Source: Haladaptatus halobius (lineage in GTDB: Archaea; Halobacteriota; Halobacteria; Halobacteriales; Haladaptataceae). From it: DNA of 64,000 nt. Of the stretch, positions 35,340 to 43,876 are shown in pieces. The notes under the pieces were generated by a model, which was not told where the DNA came from, did not search any database, and saw only the letters and a list, made by a program, of their open reading frames with translations. Each line of letters begins with the position of its first letter. Within the stretch, counting starts at the first letter, position 1. The position numbers and the translations under genes are program-made. Location: the NCBI RefSeq assembly GCF_020618475.1, contig NZ_CP085336.1, positions 744,001 through 808,000 on the forward strand, written 5' to 3'.

Positions 35340-35711
35340 ATGCGGCGAGAACCCATACAAAGCGTGGGCGACCGTTTCGAAAAACCGCTTCGAGTCGAAG
35401 GCGGCGACGAACTCGACCGCGTCGTCGCCGAACGCGACCTCGTGCTGGTCGATTGCTACACGAAGGGCTGTGCGCTCTGTCGAGCCATCGAACCGGTGGT
35501 CGGAAACGTGGCGCGCGCGACCGACGCCACGGTCGTGATGGTGAACCCCGGCGACGACCTCTCGCTCGTGGAGCGGTACGACATCCGAAGCGTCCCGACC
35601 CTCCTGTTGTTCGAGGACGGCGAACTCGTCGGGCGGATGGCCGACGGCTTTCGGGGAACCGAGGCAGTGGTCGAGTTCGTGGAACGCCGAGGCGAAACCC
35701 GGCACACGTGA
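35340..35711 (+). CDS. thioredoxin-fold protein
   Basis: About 123 residues. LVLVDCYTKGCALCRAIEPVV carries a C-x-x-C (Cys-Ala-Leu-Cys) redox site in place of the usual CGPC, and the cis-Pro loop SVPTLLLFEDGELV follows. It should act as a cytosolic disulfide reductase or protein-disulfide exchanger. An extra Cys lies before the active site. An ATG seven codons upstream is an alternative start. Confidence 0.85.
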   Translation: MRREPIQSVGDRFEKPLRVEGGDELDRVVAERDLVLVDCYTKGCALCRAIEPVVGNVARATDATVVMVNPGDDLSLVERYDIRSVPTLLLFEDGELVGRMADGFRGTEAVVEFVERRGETRHT

Positions 35712-35757
35712 ATCGGCGCGAGTGCGACCCCATGACAACTTCTGGCACGGGGCAAAA

Positions 35758-35767
35758 AGCCTATAAA
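35758..35767 (+). promoter_or_regulatory. TATA box of tatA
   Basis: Around gcctataaat, about 27-30 bases before the ATG at 35794. The ATG at 35767 lies within this element, so it cannot be the start if this is the promoter. Confidence 0.6.
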
Positions 35768-35793
35768 TGACCACCTACGATGATTTACCACAG

Positions 35794-36045
35794 ATGGTAG
35801 TTGAAATGATTCCGCTGTTCGGGCCGATTCCCGGTGGGATGGAGCTCGCGGTGATTCTGCTCATCGCAGTACTCCTCTTCGGTGCAAACAAGATTCCGAA
35901 ACTCGCGCGCTCGACGGGCGAAGCCATGGGTGAGTTCAAGAAAGGACGACAAGAAGTCGAAACCGAACTCCGCGAGATGCAGGAGTCCGGGTCGTCCGCG
36001 GAGACCGAAGGCGATTCCGCGGTCGAAGCCGACGCGGAAGTCTAA
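35794..36045 (+). CDS. tatA: twin-arginine translocase subunit TatA/TatE
   Basis: 83-residue Tat pore component. A single N-terminal helix (MELAVILLIAVLLFG) is followed by the signature FGANKIPKLARSTGEAMGEFKKG and a charged tail. Haloarchaea rely on Tat for most export; several proteins in this window have Tat signals. No tatC is adjacent. The start is set by the TATA box; the methionine at 35806 is also possible. Confidence 0.93.
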   Translation: MVVEMIPLFGPIPGGMELAVILLIAVLLFGANKIPKLARSTGEAMGEFKKGRQEVETELREMQESGSSAETEGDSAVEADAEV

Positions 36046-36198
36046 GCGAGTTTCGGGGGGTTCGGGGTTTCCCCGGCCCGACTTCGGTTTTTCCAGCAGT
36101 TCGACGTGGAGACGAAGTCACGGCGTTTCGGCGTCGAACGTACCAACCCTCCTTCGCCGACCGCAACGGAAAAGTCACTCTCTCGCAAACGAACCACC

Positions 36199-36483
36199 AT
36201 GTTGGACGACACGACAGACGTGGAACGAGAAGCGGAGAACGGTAGTTCGGGGTCCGGACTTCGGATGCTCTTACTGATCGGATTTTCGTTCATCGCCGGC
36301 TACTTCTTCGGGAAGCGTCGCGGGGGCGAACCCGACCTTCGCGAGGAACTCGAAGACCTCGGACGCGCCGACGAAGGGCCGATGGAGATAGAGATCGACG
36401 ATACGCCAGGTAGCTCCGCGGAGGAAACGGAGCACGAGGGAGACGAGGAAAGCGAAGCGGGTGACGAAACTGAAGAAGACTGA
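36199..36483 (+). CDS. small single-helix membrane protein with acidic tail
   Basis: 94-residue protein with one hydrophobic helix (LRMLLLIGFSFIAGYFFG, about residues 22-39), then basic KRRGG and a strongly acidic tail. The layout predicts a membrane-anchored acidic domain; family not recognised. It lies downstream of tatA on the same strand, 153 bases apart. Confidence 0.7.
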   Translation: MLDDTTDVEREAENGSSGSGLRMLLLIGFSFIAGYFFGKRRGGEPDLREELEDLGRADEGPMEIEIDDTPGSSAEETEHEGDEESEAGDETEED

Positions 36484-36514
36484 AACGAACGATAATTCGG
36501 TCTCCGGTGGTGGT

Positions 36515-38182
36515 TCAGTACCCGGCGGCCGTTCCGTCTTTCCTCGGTTCCGTCGCGCCCGAGAGGACGCCGCCGTCGTTTCTCGCCATTTGTGCGCCGC
36601 CGAAGAGCGACGGCGGAAGCACGCGCACGTCGTGACCTTTTCGCGCGAGTTTCGTCGAGAGGTTACCGGCCATCCGACCCTCGACGCCGAGTGTGCCGTC
36701 TTCCCGATAGCGCCACCGCGGACGGTCGAGCGCGGCCTGTAGGGGCATGTCGTAGTCCACGACGTTCGAGACGAGTTGGACGTGACCCTGCGGTTGCATG
36801 TACCCGCCCATCACGCCGAAGGCGGCCCAGTCGTCCGCGTCGAATCGAGCCAACGCGGGAATCAGAGTGTGGAACGGACGCTTTCCGGGTTCGAGGCGGT
36901 TCGGATGGTCGGGGTCAAGCGAGAACGACGCCCCGCGATTCTGGAGGGCAATGCCGGTGTCGCCGGCGACCAGCCCCGACCCGAACCCGGCGAACCGGGA
37001 GTTGATGTAGGAGACGACGTTGCCCTCGCCGTCGGCGACGCAGAGCAAGACGGTGTCCGCGTCCTCCGCGTTCGCATTGGGGACGCCAAAAGACACGTCA
37101 TGGTTCGCCGTCTCGTCGACGCCTGCCGCTCGGTCGCGCGCCCACTCTTCGGACGCGAGCGGCGGAACCTCCTCGTACTCCGGGTCGGTGATGTAGCGGT
37201 GCCCGTCGTGGAAGGCGAGCTTCATCGCCTCCGCGAAGTAGTGGATGCGCTCCGGCGAGTCGACAGGATGGTCGCCCGCGCCGAGTTCGTCAGCGATATT
37301 GAGCGCCTCCAACGCGATGAGACCCTGATTGTTCGGCGGGAGTTCGAAGATTTCGGCTCCGCCGTAAATCGTCGAAACCGGGTCGAGGAACTCGGGTTCG
37401 AAGGTGGCGAGATCGTCCACCGTCATGAAGCCGCCGTGCGACCGAACCTCCTCGGCGATCTGTTCGGCGATGTCGCCCTCGTACACCACGTCAGCGCCTT
37501 CCTCCGATATCTTCCGGAGACTCTCGCCGAGGCGAGGAAGCGCCATCGTCTCGCCAGCGCCGGGGGCGCGACCGTCTTTCAGGTACGCCTCGCGGGCGTT
37601 GTCGGTTTCGAAGAGGGTTTCGGCTCCCGTCCAGTGGGACGCGATGACCTCCGACACGGGGTAGCCGTCCGTCGCGTACTCGATCGCCGGCTGCAGCACG
37701 TCGCCGAGCGACAGGTGACCTAACCGCCGTACCGTTGCTTCCCAGCCTCGCGCGGTGCCCGGGACGGTCACGGCGTGCGGGCCGAGAAACGGCATCTCGA
37801 GGTCGTCGGTCGCGTCCTCGTCGACCGCGTAGCCCCGATTGCTCGGATACCACTTCGAGCTATCGGGACGGGCCCCCACCGAGGAGCGGACGTTTTCGAC
37901 GGTCGCTTCGCTCGGCGCGCCGCCGCAGCTTCGCATCGCGCCGACCTCGCCGTCCGCGGTGCGGTAGAGCGCGAACACGTCGCCCCCGAGTCCAGTGCTC
38001 GTCGGTTCGACGACGTTGAGCGCCGCGGCGGTGGCGACGGCGGCGTCGAAGGCATTCCCCCCTCGTTCGAGAATCGAGACGCCCGCTTGCGCCGCGAGCG
38101 GTTGACTGGTAGCGACGATTCCATTTGGTGCGTAGACGGTCGAACGACGGGAGGTAAACCGGTCTAGGTCGGGTTTCGGCAT
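36515..38182 (-). CDS. gamma-glutamyltransferase family protein
   Basis: 555-residue Ntn hydrolase that cleaves gamma-glutamyl bonds. The autocleavage and nucleophile threonine is Thr377 in EDADTVLLCVADGEGNVVS. GGNAFDAAVATAAALNVVEP, STGLGGDVFALYR and GMPGGYMQ-type region VMGGYMQPQGHVQLV are family motifs. No signal peptide, so it may be cytosolic. Haloarchaea use gamma-glutamylcysteine as a thiol, a likely substrate class. It is divergent from a DUF1028 gene, 87 bases apart. Confidence 0.92.
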   Translation of the reverse strand: MPKPDLDRFTSRRSTVYAPNGIVATSQPLAAQAGVSILERGGNAFDAAVATAAALNVVEPTSTGLGGDVFALYRTADGEVGAMRSCGGAPSEATVENVRSSVGARPDSSKWYPSNRGYAVDEDATDDLEMPFLGPHAVTVPGTARGWEATVRRLGHLSLGDVLQPAIEYATDGYPVSEVIASHWTGAETLFETDNAREAYLKDGRAPGAGETMALPRLGESLRKISEEGADVVYEGDIAEQIAEEVRSHGGFMTVDDLATFEPEFLDPVSTIYGGAEIFELPPNNQGLIALEALNIADELGAGDHPVDSPERIHYFAEAMKLAFHDGHRYITDPEYEEVPPLASEEWARDRAAGVDETANHDVSFGVPNANAEDADTVLLCVADGEGNVVSYINSRFAGFGSGLVAGDTGIALQNRGASFSLDPDHPNRLEPGKRPFHTLIPALARFDADDWAAFGVMGGYMQPQGHVQLVSNVVDYDMPLQAALDRPRWRYREDGTLGVEGRMAGNLSTKLARKGHDVRVLPPSLFGGAQMARNDGGVLSGATEPRKDGTAAGY

Positions 38183-38269
38183 ACCGTAACGTACTCGGAA
38201 ACGACCCTAAAACACCCACCAAATAGTTCCGGTGTGGGGCTTATCGAGGAGCGCGCGAATCCGGAACGC

Positions 38270-38920
38270 ATGACGTTCTCCATCTGCGTCCGCGAGGAGT
38301 CGGACGAGGGCACCAGCTTTGGAGTGGCGGTCGCCACCGACGCCCCGGCGGTCGGCGCGCTCGCACCCTGCATCAGCCACGACGGCGTCATCAGCACGCA
38401 GAGCTTCGTCAACGTTCGTCTCGGGAGGCGAGGTGTCGCGCTCCTGCCCGACCTCGCCGTGGACGACGCGCTGGACGGGCTACTCGAACAGGACGACCAC
38501 AGCGACCTCAGACAGGTTCACGGGCTTGACGCGCGAGGGAACGCCTACGCCTTCTCCGGCGACGGCTGCGACGATTGGTTCGGCCACCGAGTTCACGAGG
38601 AGCGCGGCGTCACCATCGCGGGAAACATGCTGGTCGGCGAGGAGACGCTCGACGCGCTGGTCGAAACGTTCGCGGAAAGCGACGGCGACCTCGTCTCCCG
38701 ACTGGTCGACACGCTCGCCGCCGGAAAGGAGGCGGGCGGCGACAAGCGCGGTCACACCTCGGCGGTGGTGCGGGTGAAAGCCCCGAAAACGACCGCCTAC
38801 CACGACCTGCGAGTCGACGCCCACGACGAGCCGATAGCGGAACTGAGACGCGTCTACGAGACCGCGAAGAACGCGAGCGGCGGATTCAGTGAGGAGTCGA
38901 AGGAGCGAATCTTCGATTAG
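38270..38920 (+). CDS. DUF1028 family protein
   Basis: 216 residues from MTFSICVREESDEGTSFGVA. DUF1028 proteins have an Ntn-hydrolase-like fold; markers here are FGVAVATDAPAVGALAPC, STQSFVNVRLGRRGV, VHGLDARGNAYAFSGDGC and ERGVTIAGNMLVGEETLDAL. The family often sits next to gamma-glutamyltransferase, as here. Enzyme activity is not established. Confidence 0.88.
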   Translation: MTFSICVREESDEGTSFGVAVATDAPAVGALAPCISHDGVISTQSFVNVRLGRRGVALLPDLAVDDALDGLLEQDDHSDLRQVHGLDARGNAYAFSGDGCDDWFGHRVHEERGVTIAGNMLVGEETLDALVETFAESDGDLVSRLVDTLAAGKEAGGDKRGHTSAVVRVKAPKTTAYHDLRVDAHDEPIAELRRVYETAKNASGGFSEESKERIFD

Positions 38921-38946
38921 GTGACCGGTCGAAACGCCGGAAACGA

Positions 38947-39369
38947 CTATCGGTCGGAGATTTCACCGAGCTGTTGCAAGAAGCCGAGGATGTCGTCAAC
39001 GACCCACCGCTCCGCGATCTTCCCGTCTTCGACGTGGGCGAATATCGTTCCCGTCAGTTCGACGGCGTTTCCGGTCGGTTCGATGTCCATGAACTCGCCC
39101 TCGTGCGTTCCGCGCATGGTGAACCGATTGGCGACCCTGTCGCCGTCGGCGATTACCTCGTCTACGGTTCCTTCCAAGTCGGGGAAGGCCTCGTAAAACG
39201 CCGCGACCTGTCGTTTGAACTCCTCGCGGCCGCGAACCTTCGACGGCCCCCACGTGGAGTGCTGGACGAAATCCTCGGCGAGGAGTTCGTCTATCGCGTC
39301 TAAGTTCCTTTCGTTCCACACGTCTTGCTGCATGCGGCGAGCGAGCGTTTCGATTTCTTCGGCGGTCAT
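38947..39369 (-). CDS. SnoaL-like polyketide cyclase / ester cyclase family protein
   Basis: 140-residue NTF2-fold protein beginning MTAEEIETLARRMQQDVWNERNLDAIDELLA. FVQHSTWGPSKVRGREEFKRQV, AFPDLEGTVDEVIADGDRVANRFTMRGTHEG and FMDIEPTGNAVELTG match the SnoaL-like group. Despite the name, most members have no shown cyclase role. The family start is used rather than an ATG 15 codons upstream. Confidence 0.88.
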   Translation of the reverse strand: MTAEEIETLARRMQQDVWNERNLDAIDELLAEDFVQHSTWGPSKVRGREEFKRQVAAFYEAFPDLEGTVDEVIADGDRVANRFTMRGTHEGEFMDIEPTGNAVELTGTIFAHVEDGKIAERWVVDDILGFLQQLGEISDR

Positions 39370-39421
39370 GGTCGTCCTGTCTACCCCCTCTCGGCACTCG
39401 TCGTCCCGGCGCAAAACGATT

Positions 39422-39446
39422 GTTACCGAACGTGTTACCGATACGT
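39422..39446. repeat. tandem direct repeat upstream of SnoaL-like gene
   Basis: GTTACCGAACGT followed at once by GTTACCGATACGT, two near-identical 12-13 base units about 55 bases before the SnoaL-like start. They may be a two-site operator with one-turn spacing. Nothing else is seen between 39370 and 39541. Confidence 0.45.
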
Positions 39447-39541
39447 GCCAGAAAATAAGGCGGGGACGCGTTTCTGCCGTAACACCCTGATTTCGAGGAC
39501 GCCCGGTATCCGACGACGCCGAGCGATTTCGACGGGGTCGA

Positions 39542-40861
39542 CTACGTCGAATCGTTCGGTTCGACCCGGTGACAGGCGGCGATGTGGCCGTTCGCCGCTT
39601 TTACGTCGGGCGGCGTTTCGCGCTCGCAGGGCGAGGGGAACGCCTCCGAGACCACCTCTTCCGCCCGCTCGCGGTTCTCGGCCGCCAGCGCGGCGGCGGC
39701 CTCGCGGACGGCGTCAGCGGCGTTCGGCGGGAGTTCCGCCGGGTCGCGCGGGAGCAACTGTTCGACGAGGTAGGACGCGACGGTCTCGTCGTCGGTTCCG
39801 CGACCCTCCGCTTGTAGGCGATTTCTCGCCGCGTCTGGGTCGAGTTCGCCCGACAGGACGCGGTTCCGGAACACAAACGTGTCTCGGAAGCCCTCTTCCG
39901 TACCGGCCCACTCGTCCGGCGGAATCACGACGGGACACCGAGTGTGGAAGCGACAGCCCGAGGGCGGATTCATCGGCGAGGGAACCGTCCCTTCGAGGAT
40001 GATGCGCTCGTCCCTATCGCCCGGGTCGATGCGCGGAACCGCCGAGAGCAACGACTTGGTGTACGGATGCTGCGGGTCGTCGAACAGCCGTTCGACCGGC
40101 GCGATCTCGACTATCTCGCCGAGGTACATCACCGCGACGCGGTCGGCGACGTGACGCACGACGCTCAGGTTGTGGGCGATGAACACCAGCGAGAGGCCGA
40201 ACTCCTCCTGGAGGTCGTCGAGCAGGTTGAGGATCTGAGCCTGCACCGACACGTCCAGCGCCGAGACGGGTTCGTCCGCGATGACGAGTTCGGGTTCCAG
40301 CGCGAGCGCGCGTGCGATGCCGACGCGCTGTTGTTGTCCGCCGGAGAACTGGTTGGGGTAGCGCTCGACGTGCCCCGGTTTCAGCCCCACGCGCCCGAGC
40401 AGGTCTTTCGCCCGCTCCAAGCGTTCCTCGTCGTCCGCGCCGACGTCGTGAACCTCCATCGGGGCGGTGACGATCTCGCCGACCGTCTGGCGCGGGTTCA
40501 GCGACGCAAGCGGGTCTTGGAAGATCATCTGGAGCTTTCGGCGGTAGGGTCGCATCTCCTTCGCGGGCAGTCCCGTGATATCTTCGCCGCGGTAGCGCAC
40601 CGATCCCGCCGTTGCGTCGTGTAAGTTGAGTATCGTCCGTCCGAGCGTGCTCTTGCCGCAGCCCGACTCACCGACGACGGCGAGCGTCTCACCCTCGCGG
40701 ACGGTCAAATCTACGCCGTCGACGGCTCGAACGTCGGCCGAGTCGCCGACGAGCCTGTCGAGGACGCCCCCCGACTGGTCGAAGTGTTTTTTCAACCCCC
40801 GCACGTCGAGCAACGGTTTCTCGTCGGTACGTTGGTCGGTTCTCGTCGTCTGCATGCTCAT
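39542..40861 (-). CDS. dipeptide/oligopeptide ABC transporter ATP-binding protein (DppF-like)
   Basis: 439-residue ATPase: Walker A GESGCGKST, Q-loop MIFQDPLASLNPRQ, signature FSGGQQQRVGIARALAL, Walker B LVIADEPVSALD, and the C-terminal oligopeptide-binding-associated region with four cysteines (GCRFHTRC, later SPCER and AACHR). It is about 100 residues longer than usual, with an Ala/Glu-rich insert near the end. The ATG at 40861 has a Shine-Dalgarno GGAGGAG five bases upstream and overlaps the previous stop by four bases. Confidence 0.93.
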   Translation of the reverse strand: MSMQTTRTDQRTDEKPLLDVRGLKKHFDQSGGVLDRLVGDSADVRAVDGVDLTVREGETLAVVGESGCGKSTLGRTILNLHDATAGSVRYRGEDITGLPAKEMRPYRRKLQMIFQDPLASLNPRQTVGEIVTAPMEVHDVGADDEERLERAKDLLGRVGLKPGHVERYPNQFSGGQQQRVGIARALALEPELVIADEPVSALDVSVQAQILNLLDDLQEEFGLSLVFIAHNLSVVRHVADRVAVMYLGEIVEIAPVERLFDDPQHPYTKSLLSAVPRIDPGDRDERIILEGTVPSPMNPPSGCRFHTRCPVVIPPDEWAGTEEGFRDTFVFRNRVLSGELDPDAARNRLQAEGRGTDDETVASYLVEQLLPRDPAELPPNAADAVREAAAALAAENRERAEEVVSEAFPSPCERETPPDVKAANGHIAACHRVEPNDST

Positions 40862-41931
40862 AATTGCTCCTCCTCGGGACCGCGGCGCAGGCACGCCGCG
40901 ACATGACCCTCGTTCTCGTCGCCGCGCGACTGACCGCGATACCCGGTCGACTCCCCCACTGGGCGGAAGTCGGGGTGAATCTCGTAACACTCGCGCTTCG
41001 ACTCGGGGCACCGCGGCGCGAAGTGGCAGGCGTATGGAATGTCGATGAGGTCGGGGACGTTACCCTCGATGGGTTCGAGTTCGTCCGTCGGCGCGTCGAG
41101 TTGGGGCGTGCTGGCGATGAGTCCCTGGGTGTAGGGATGTTGGGGATTGCGGAACAGCGCGTCCGCCTCCGCGCGTTCGACTATCTCCCCGGCGTACATC
41201 ACGTTCACGCGGTCGCAGACCTCCGCGACGACCGCGAGGTCGTGCGTGATGAGCAGGATGGCCGTGTCGAAGGCGTCTTTCAGGTCGCGGAGTTCGTCCA
41301 GAATCTGGGCCTGAATCGTCACGTCGAGCGCGGTCGTCGGCTCGTCCGCGATGAGCAGGTCGGGTTCCGCCGCGAGCGCCATCGCGATCATCGCCCGCTG
41401 GCGCATCCCGCCGGAGAACTCGTGGGGGTAGTCGGTCGCGCGGCTCTCGGGTTCGGGAATCTCGACGCTCTCCAGCATCTCGATGGCTTTGCGCCACGCC
41501 TCGCCGTTCTTCGCCGCCCCGACGATTTTGCGCTTTATCTCCGCCGGGAGACTCACCGACTCGCCGACCGGCTGGTGGAGCCGAATCATCTCGGCTACCT
41601 GCTCGCCGACGGTCAGCGTCGGATTGAGGCTGTTCATCGGGTCTTGGAACACCATCGAGACGGTACCGCCCCGAATCTCGCGGCGCTCCGGCTCGGGCAA
41701 GTCGAGGAGCGATTCGCCGTGGAGTCGGATGTCGCCCGCCGCGATTTCGCCCGGCTCTTCGACGATGCCCATGACGCTCTCGGCGAGGACACTCTTGCCC
41801 GACCCCGACTCGCCGACGAGACCGACGATTTCGCCCGATTCGATTCGCAGGTCGACTTCGTTCACCGCGTCGACCGTGCCTCTCGGCGTCGGGAATCTGG
41901 TGTGGAGTCCGTCGACTTCGAGCAGGGTCAT
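40858..41931 (-). CDS. dipeptide/oligopeptide ABC transporter ATP-binding protein (DppD-like)
   Basis: 357-residue ATPase: Walker [11 protein letters not shown]-loop [12 protein letters not shown], signature [17 protein letters not shown], Walker [13 protein letters not shown], and the family's C-terminal cysteine cluster ([18 protein letters not shown]), which in relatives binds an iron-sulfur cluster. The start at 41931 overlaps the permease stop by four bases. It pairs with the DppF-like ATPase. Confidence 0.94.
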   Translation of the reverse strand: MTLLEVDGLHTRFPTPRGTVDAVNEVDLRIESGEIVGLVGESGSGKSVLAESVMGIVEEPGEIAAGDIRLHGESLLDLPEPERREIRGGTVSMVFQDPMNSLNPTLTVGEQVAEMIRLHQPVGESVSLPAEIKRKIVGAAKNGEAWRKAIEMLESVEIPEPESRATDYPHEFSGGMRQRAMIAMALAAEPDLLIADEPTTALDVTIQAQILDELRDLKDAFDTAILLITHDLAVVAEVCDRVNVMYAGEIVERAEADALFRNPQHPYTQGLIASTPQLDAPTDELEPIEGNVPDLIDIPYACHFAPRCPESKRECYEIHPDFRPVGESTGYRGQSRGDENEGHVAACLRRGPEEEQL

Positions 41932-42926
41932 CGGCTCTCGACCTCCCCTTCGCTCACGTCGAAGATGTCGCGCAGGCCGTCGCCGAACATGTTGAACGCG
42001 AGCACCGTCACCATGATGGCGAGGCCCGGCATCACGCTTATCCACCACGCTTCGCCGATGAACTGTCGCCCGTCGGACAGCAGGAGTCCCCACGTCGGCG
42101 TCGTCGGCTTGACGCCCAACCCGAGGAACGACAGGCCCGCCTCCGCGAGGATGGCGAGCGGAATCATCAGCGTCGCCTGCACGATGAGCGGCGCGACCGC
42201 GTTCGGCAGTATCTCGCGGGTCATGATGCGCCGGTCGGTCATCCCGATGGCGCGGGCGGCCATGACGTACTCCTCCTCGCGGAGCGACAGTACCTCACCC
42301 CTGACCAGTCGGGCGAAGTCGTCGATGTACGCGATTCCGATGGCGATGACGACGTTCGTGACGCCCAATCCACCGGAGATGGCGATGATGCCGACCCCGA
42401 GGATGAGTTCCGGGAACGCCCACTGGAAGTCCACGTAGCGCATCAGCACGCTATCGATCCACCCGCCGTAAAAGCCGGCGAGCAGGCCGATGGACGTGCC
42501 GAGCGAGAACGCTACCGCGACGGTCGCCAGCGAGACCAGAAGCGAGACGCGCGCGCCGTAGATGATCCGGGAGAGGATGTCGTGGCCGAACGAGTCCGTC
42601 CCGAGGGGGTGCCAGACGCGCTCGGTGCCCGCGTCCTGATCGTAGTTGCCCTCCGAGTACGCGTTCGGTTCCTTCATGAATCCGAACGTCGCGTCGGGGT
42701 CGTGGGGCGCGACGAACGGCGCGAACGCCGCCGTGAGGACGAACAGGACGACCACGACGGCACCGAACAGCGCCATCCGGTCGCGCAGGATGCCCTCTAC
42801 GAGTCGCTGGCGAGTCGATTTGTGTTCCTCGTAGCGCTCTTCTTCCCGGTACTCCGGCGGTACGTCGGGTGGCCCCGGTTCGGCGGGCGTATTCGGCCCG
42901 ACGCCCGGTTCGCCGTGTTCCGTCAT
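41928..42926 (-). CDS. dipeptide/oligopeptide ABC transporter permease (DppC-like)
   Basis: 332-residue permease. It has a long N-terminal polar segment, a first helix (FGAVVVVLFVLTAAFAPFV), HPLGTDSFGHDILSRIIYGARVSL (the DppC signature), and the EAA loop EYVMAARAIGMTDRRIMTREILPNAVAP. It forms a heterodimeric channel with the DppB-like permease; the genes overlap by four bases. Confidence 0.94.
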   Translation of the reverse strand: MTEHGEPGVGPNTPAEPGPPDVPPEYREEERYEEHKSTRQRLVEGILRDRMALFGAVVVVLFVLTAAFAPFVAPHDPDATFGFMKEPNAYSEGNYDQDAGTERVWHPLGTDSFGHDILSRIIYGARVSLLVSLATVAVAFSLGTSIGLLAGFYGGWIDSVLMRYVDFQWAFPELILGVGIIAISGGLGVTNVVIAIGIAYIDDFARLVRGEVLSLREEEYVMAARAIGMTDRRIMTREILPNAVAPLIVQATLMIPLAILAEAGLSFLGLGVKPTTPTWGLLLSDGRQFIGEAWWISVMPGLAIMVTVLAFNMFGDGLRDIFDVSEGEVESR

Positions 42927-43876
42927 CGTTCACCCCCGTAGCCGATGCGCGGGTCGATGACGGTGTAGACCAAGTCCACCGCGAGATTCGTGAACACCAT
43001 CACGGCGGCGACGATGAGGATGACCGCCTGCGTCACCGGGTAGTTCCTGTCGAGCATCGAATCCACGAGTAGACGACCGAGCCCCTGAATGCCGAAGACG
43101 ATCTCGACCGTGACGCTGCCGACGAGCACCAGCGCGAGTTGGATGCCCGCGACGGTGACCACAGGGATGAGCGCGTTCTGGAGCGCGTGCTTGTAGAGCA
43201 TCACGCGACCGCTGACGCCCTTCGCTCGGGCGGTGCGCATGTACGGTTCGTTCAGCACCTCCAACAGTGAGGAACGCATCATCCGCATCACTACGGCGGC
43301 GTAGGGTAGTCCGACCGCGATGCCGGGGAGGATGACGTGTTTGAACCACGGTACCACCCCTTCGCTCAGGGGGACGTACGCGTAGACGGGGAGCACGCTC
43401 AGCCAGACGCCGAACACGAGCGCCAGCAGGATGCCGACGAAGAAGGCGGGCATCGAAACGCCGAGGAACGCCGCGACGGTCGCCACGTAGTCGACGCCCT
43501 CGCCTTTGCGCGTCGCGCTGACGATTCCCGTCGGAACGGCGACGCCGAGGCCGACGACGATAGCGATGACGGCGATGGAGAGCGTTCTCGGCGCGGCCTG
43601 TCCGACGAGCGTGGTGACGGACTGGCCCGTGCTGAGGCTGTCGCCGAAGTTTAGCGTAAGCATGTCCACCAGCCAGTCGACGTACTGGACGTACAGGGGC
43701 CTGTTCAGGCCCAGTTTCGCGCGGAGCGCAGCCACCGCCTTCGGGGTTGCCTCCTGTCCGAGCATGGTTCGAACCGGCCCGCCCGGAATCAGTCGGAGAC
43801 CAAAGAACACCGTGGTCGCCACCAGCCACATGATGAACGCGGCGTGCGCGAATCGTTTTGCGACGTACCGGCGCAT
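42923..43876 (-). CDS. dipeptide/oligopeptide ABC transporter permease (DppB-like)
   Basis: 317-residue permease with six helices. FGLRLIPGGPVRTMLG, YVDWLVDMLTLNFGDSLSTG and the EAA loop EPYMRTARAKGVSGRVMLYKHALQNALIP are typical of DppB. It abuts the binding-protein gene with no gap. Confidence 0.94.
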   Translation of the reverse strand: MRRYVAKRFAHAAFIMWLVATTVFFGLRLIPGGPVRTMLGQEATPKAVAALRAKLGLNRPLYVQYVDWLVDMLTLNFGDSLSTGQSVTTLVGQAAPRTLSIAVIAIVVGLGVAVPTGIVSATRKGEGVDYVATVAAFLGVSMPAFFVGILLALVFGVWLSVLPVYAYVPLSEGVVPWFKHVILPGIAVGLPYAAVVMRMMRSSLLEVLNEPYMRTARAKGVSGRVMLYKHALQNALIPVVTVAGIQLALVLVGSVTVEIVFGIQGLGRLLVDSMLDRNYPVTQAVILIVAAVMVFTNLAVDLVYTVIDPRIGYGGER

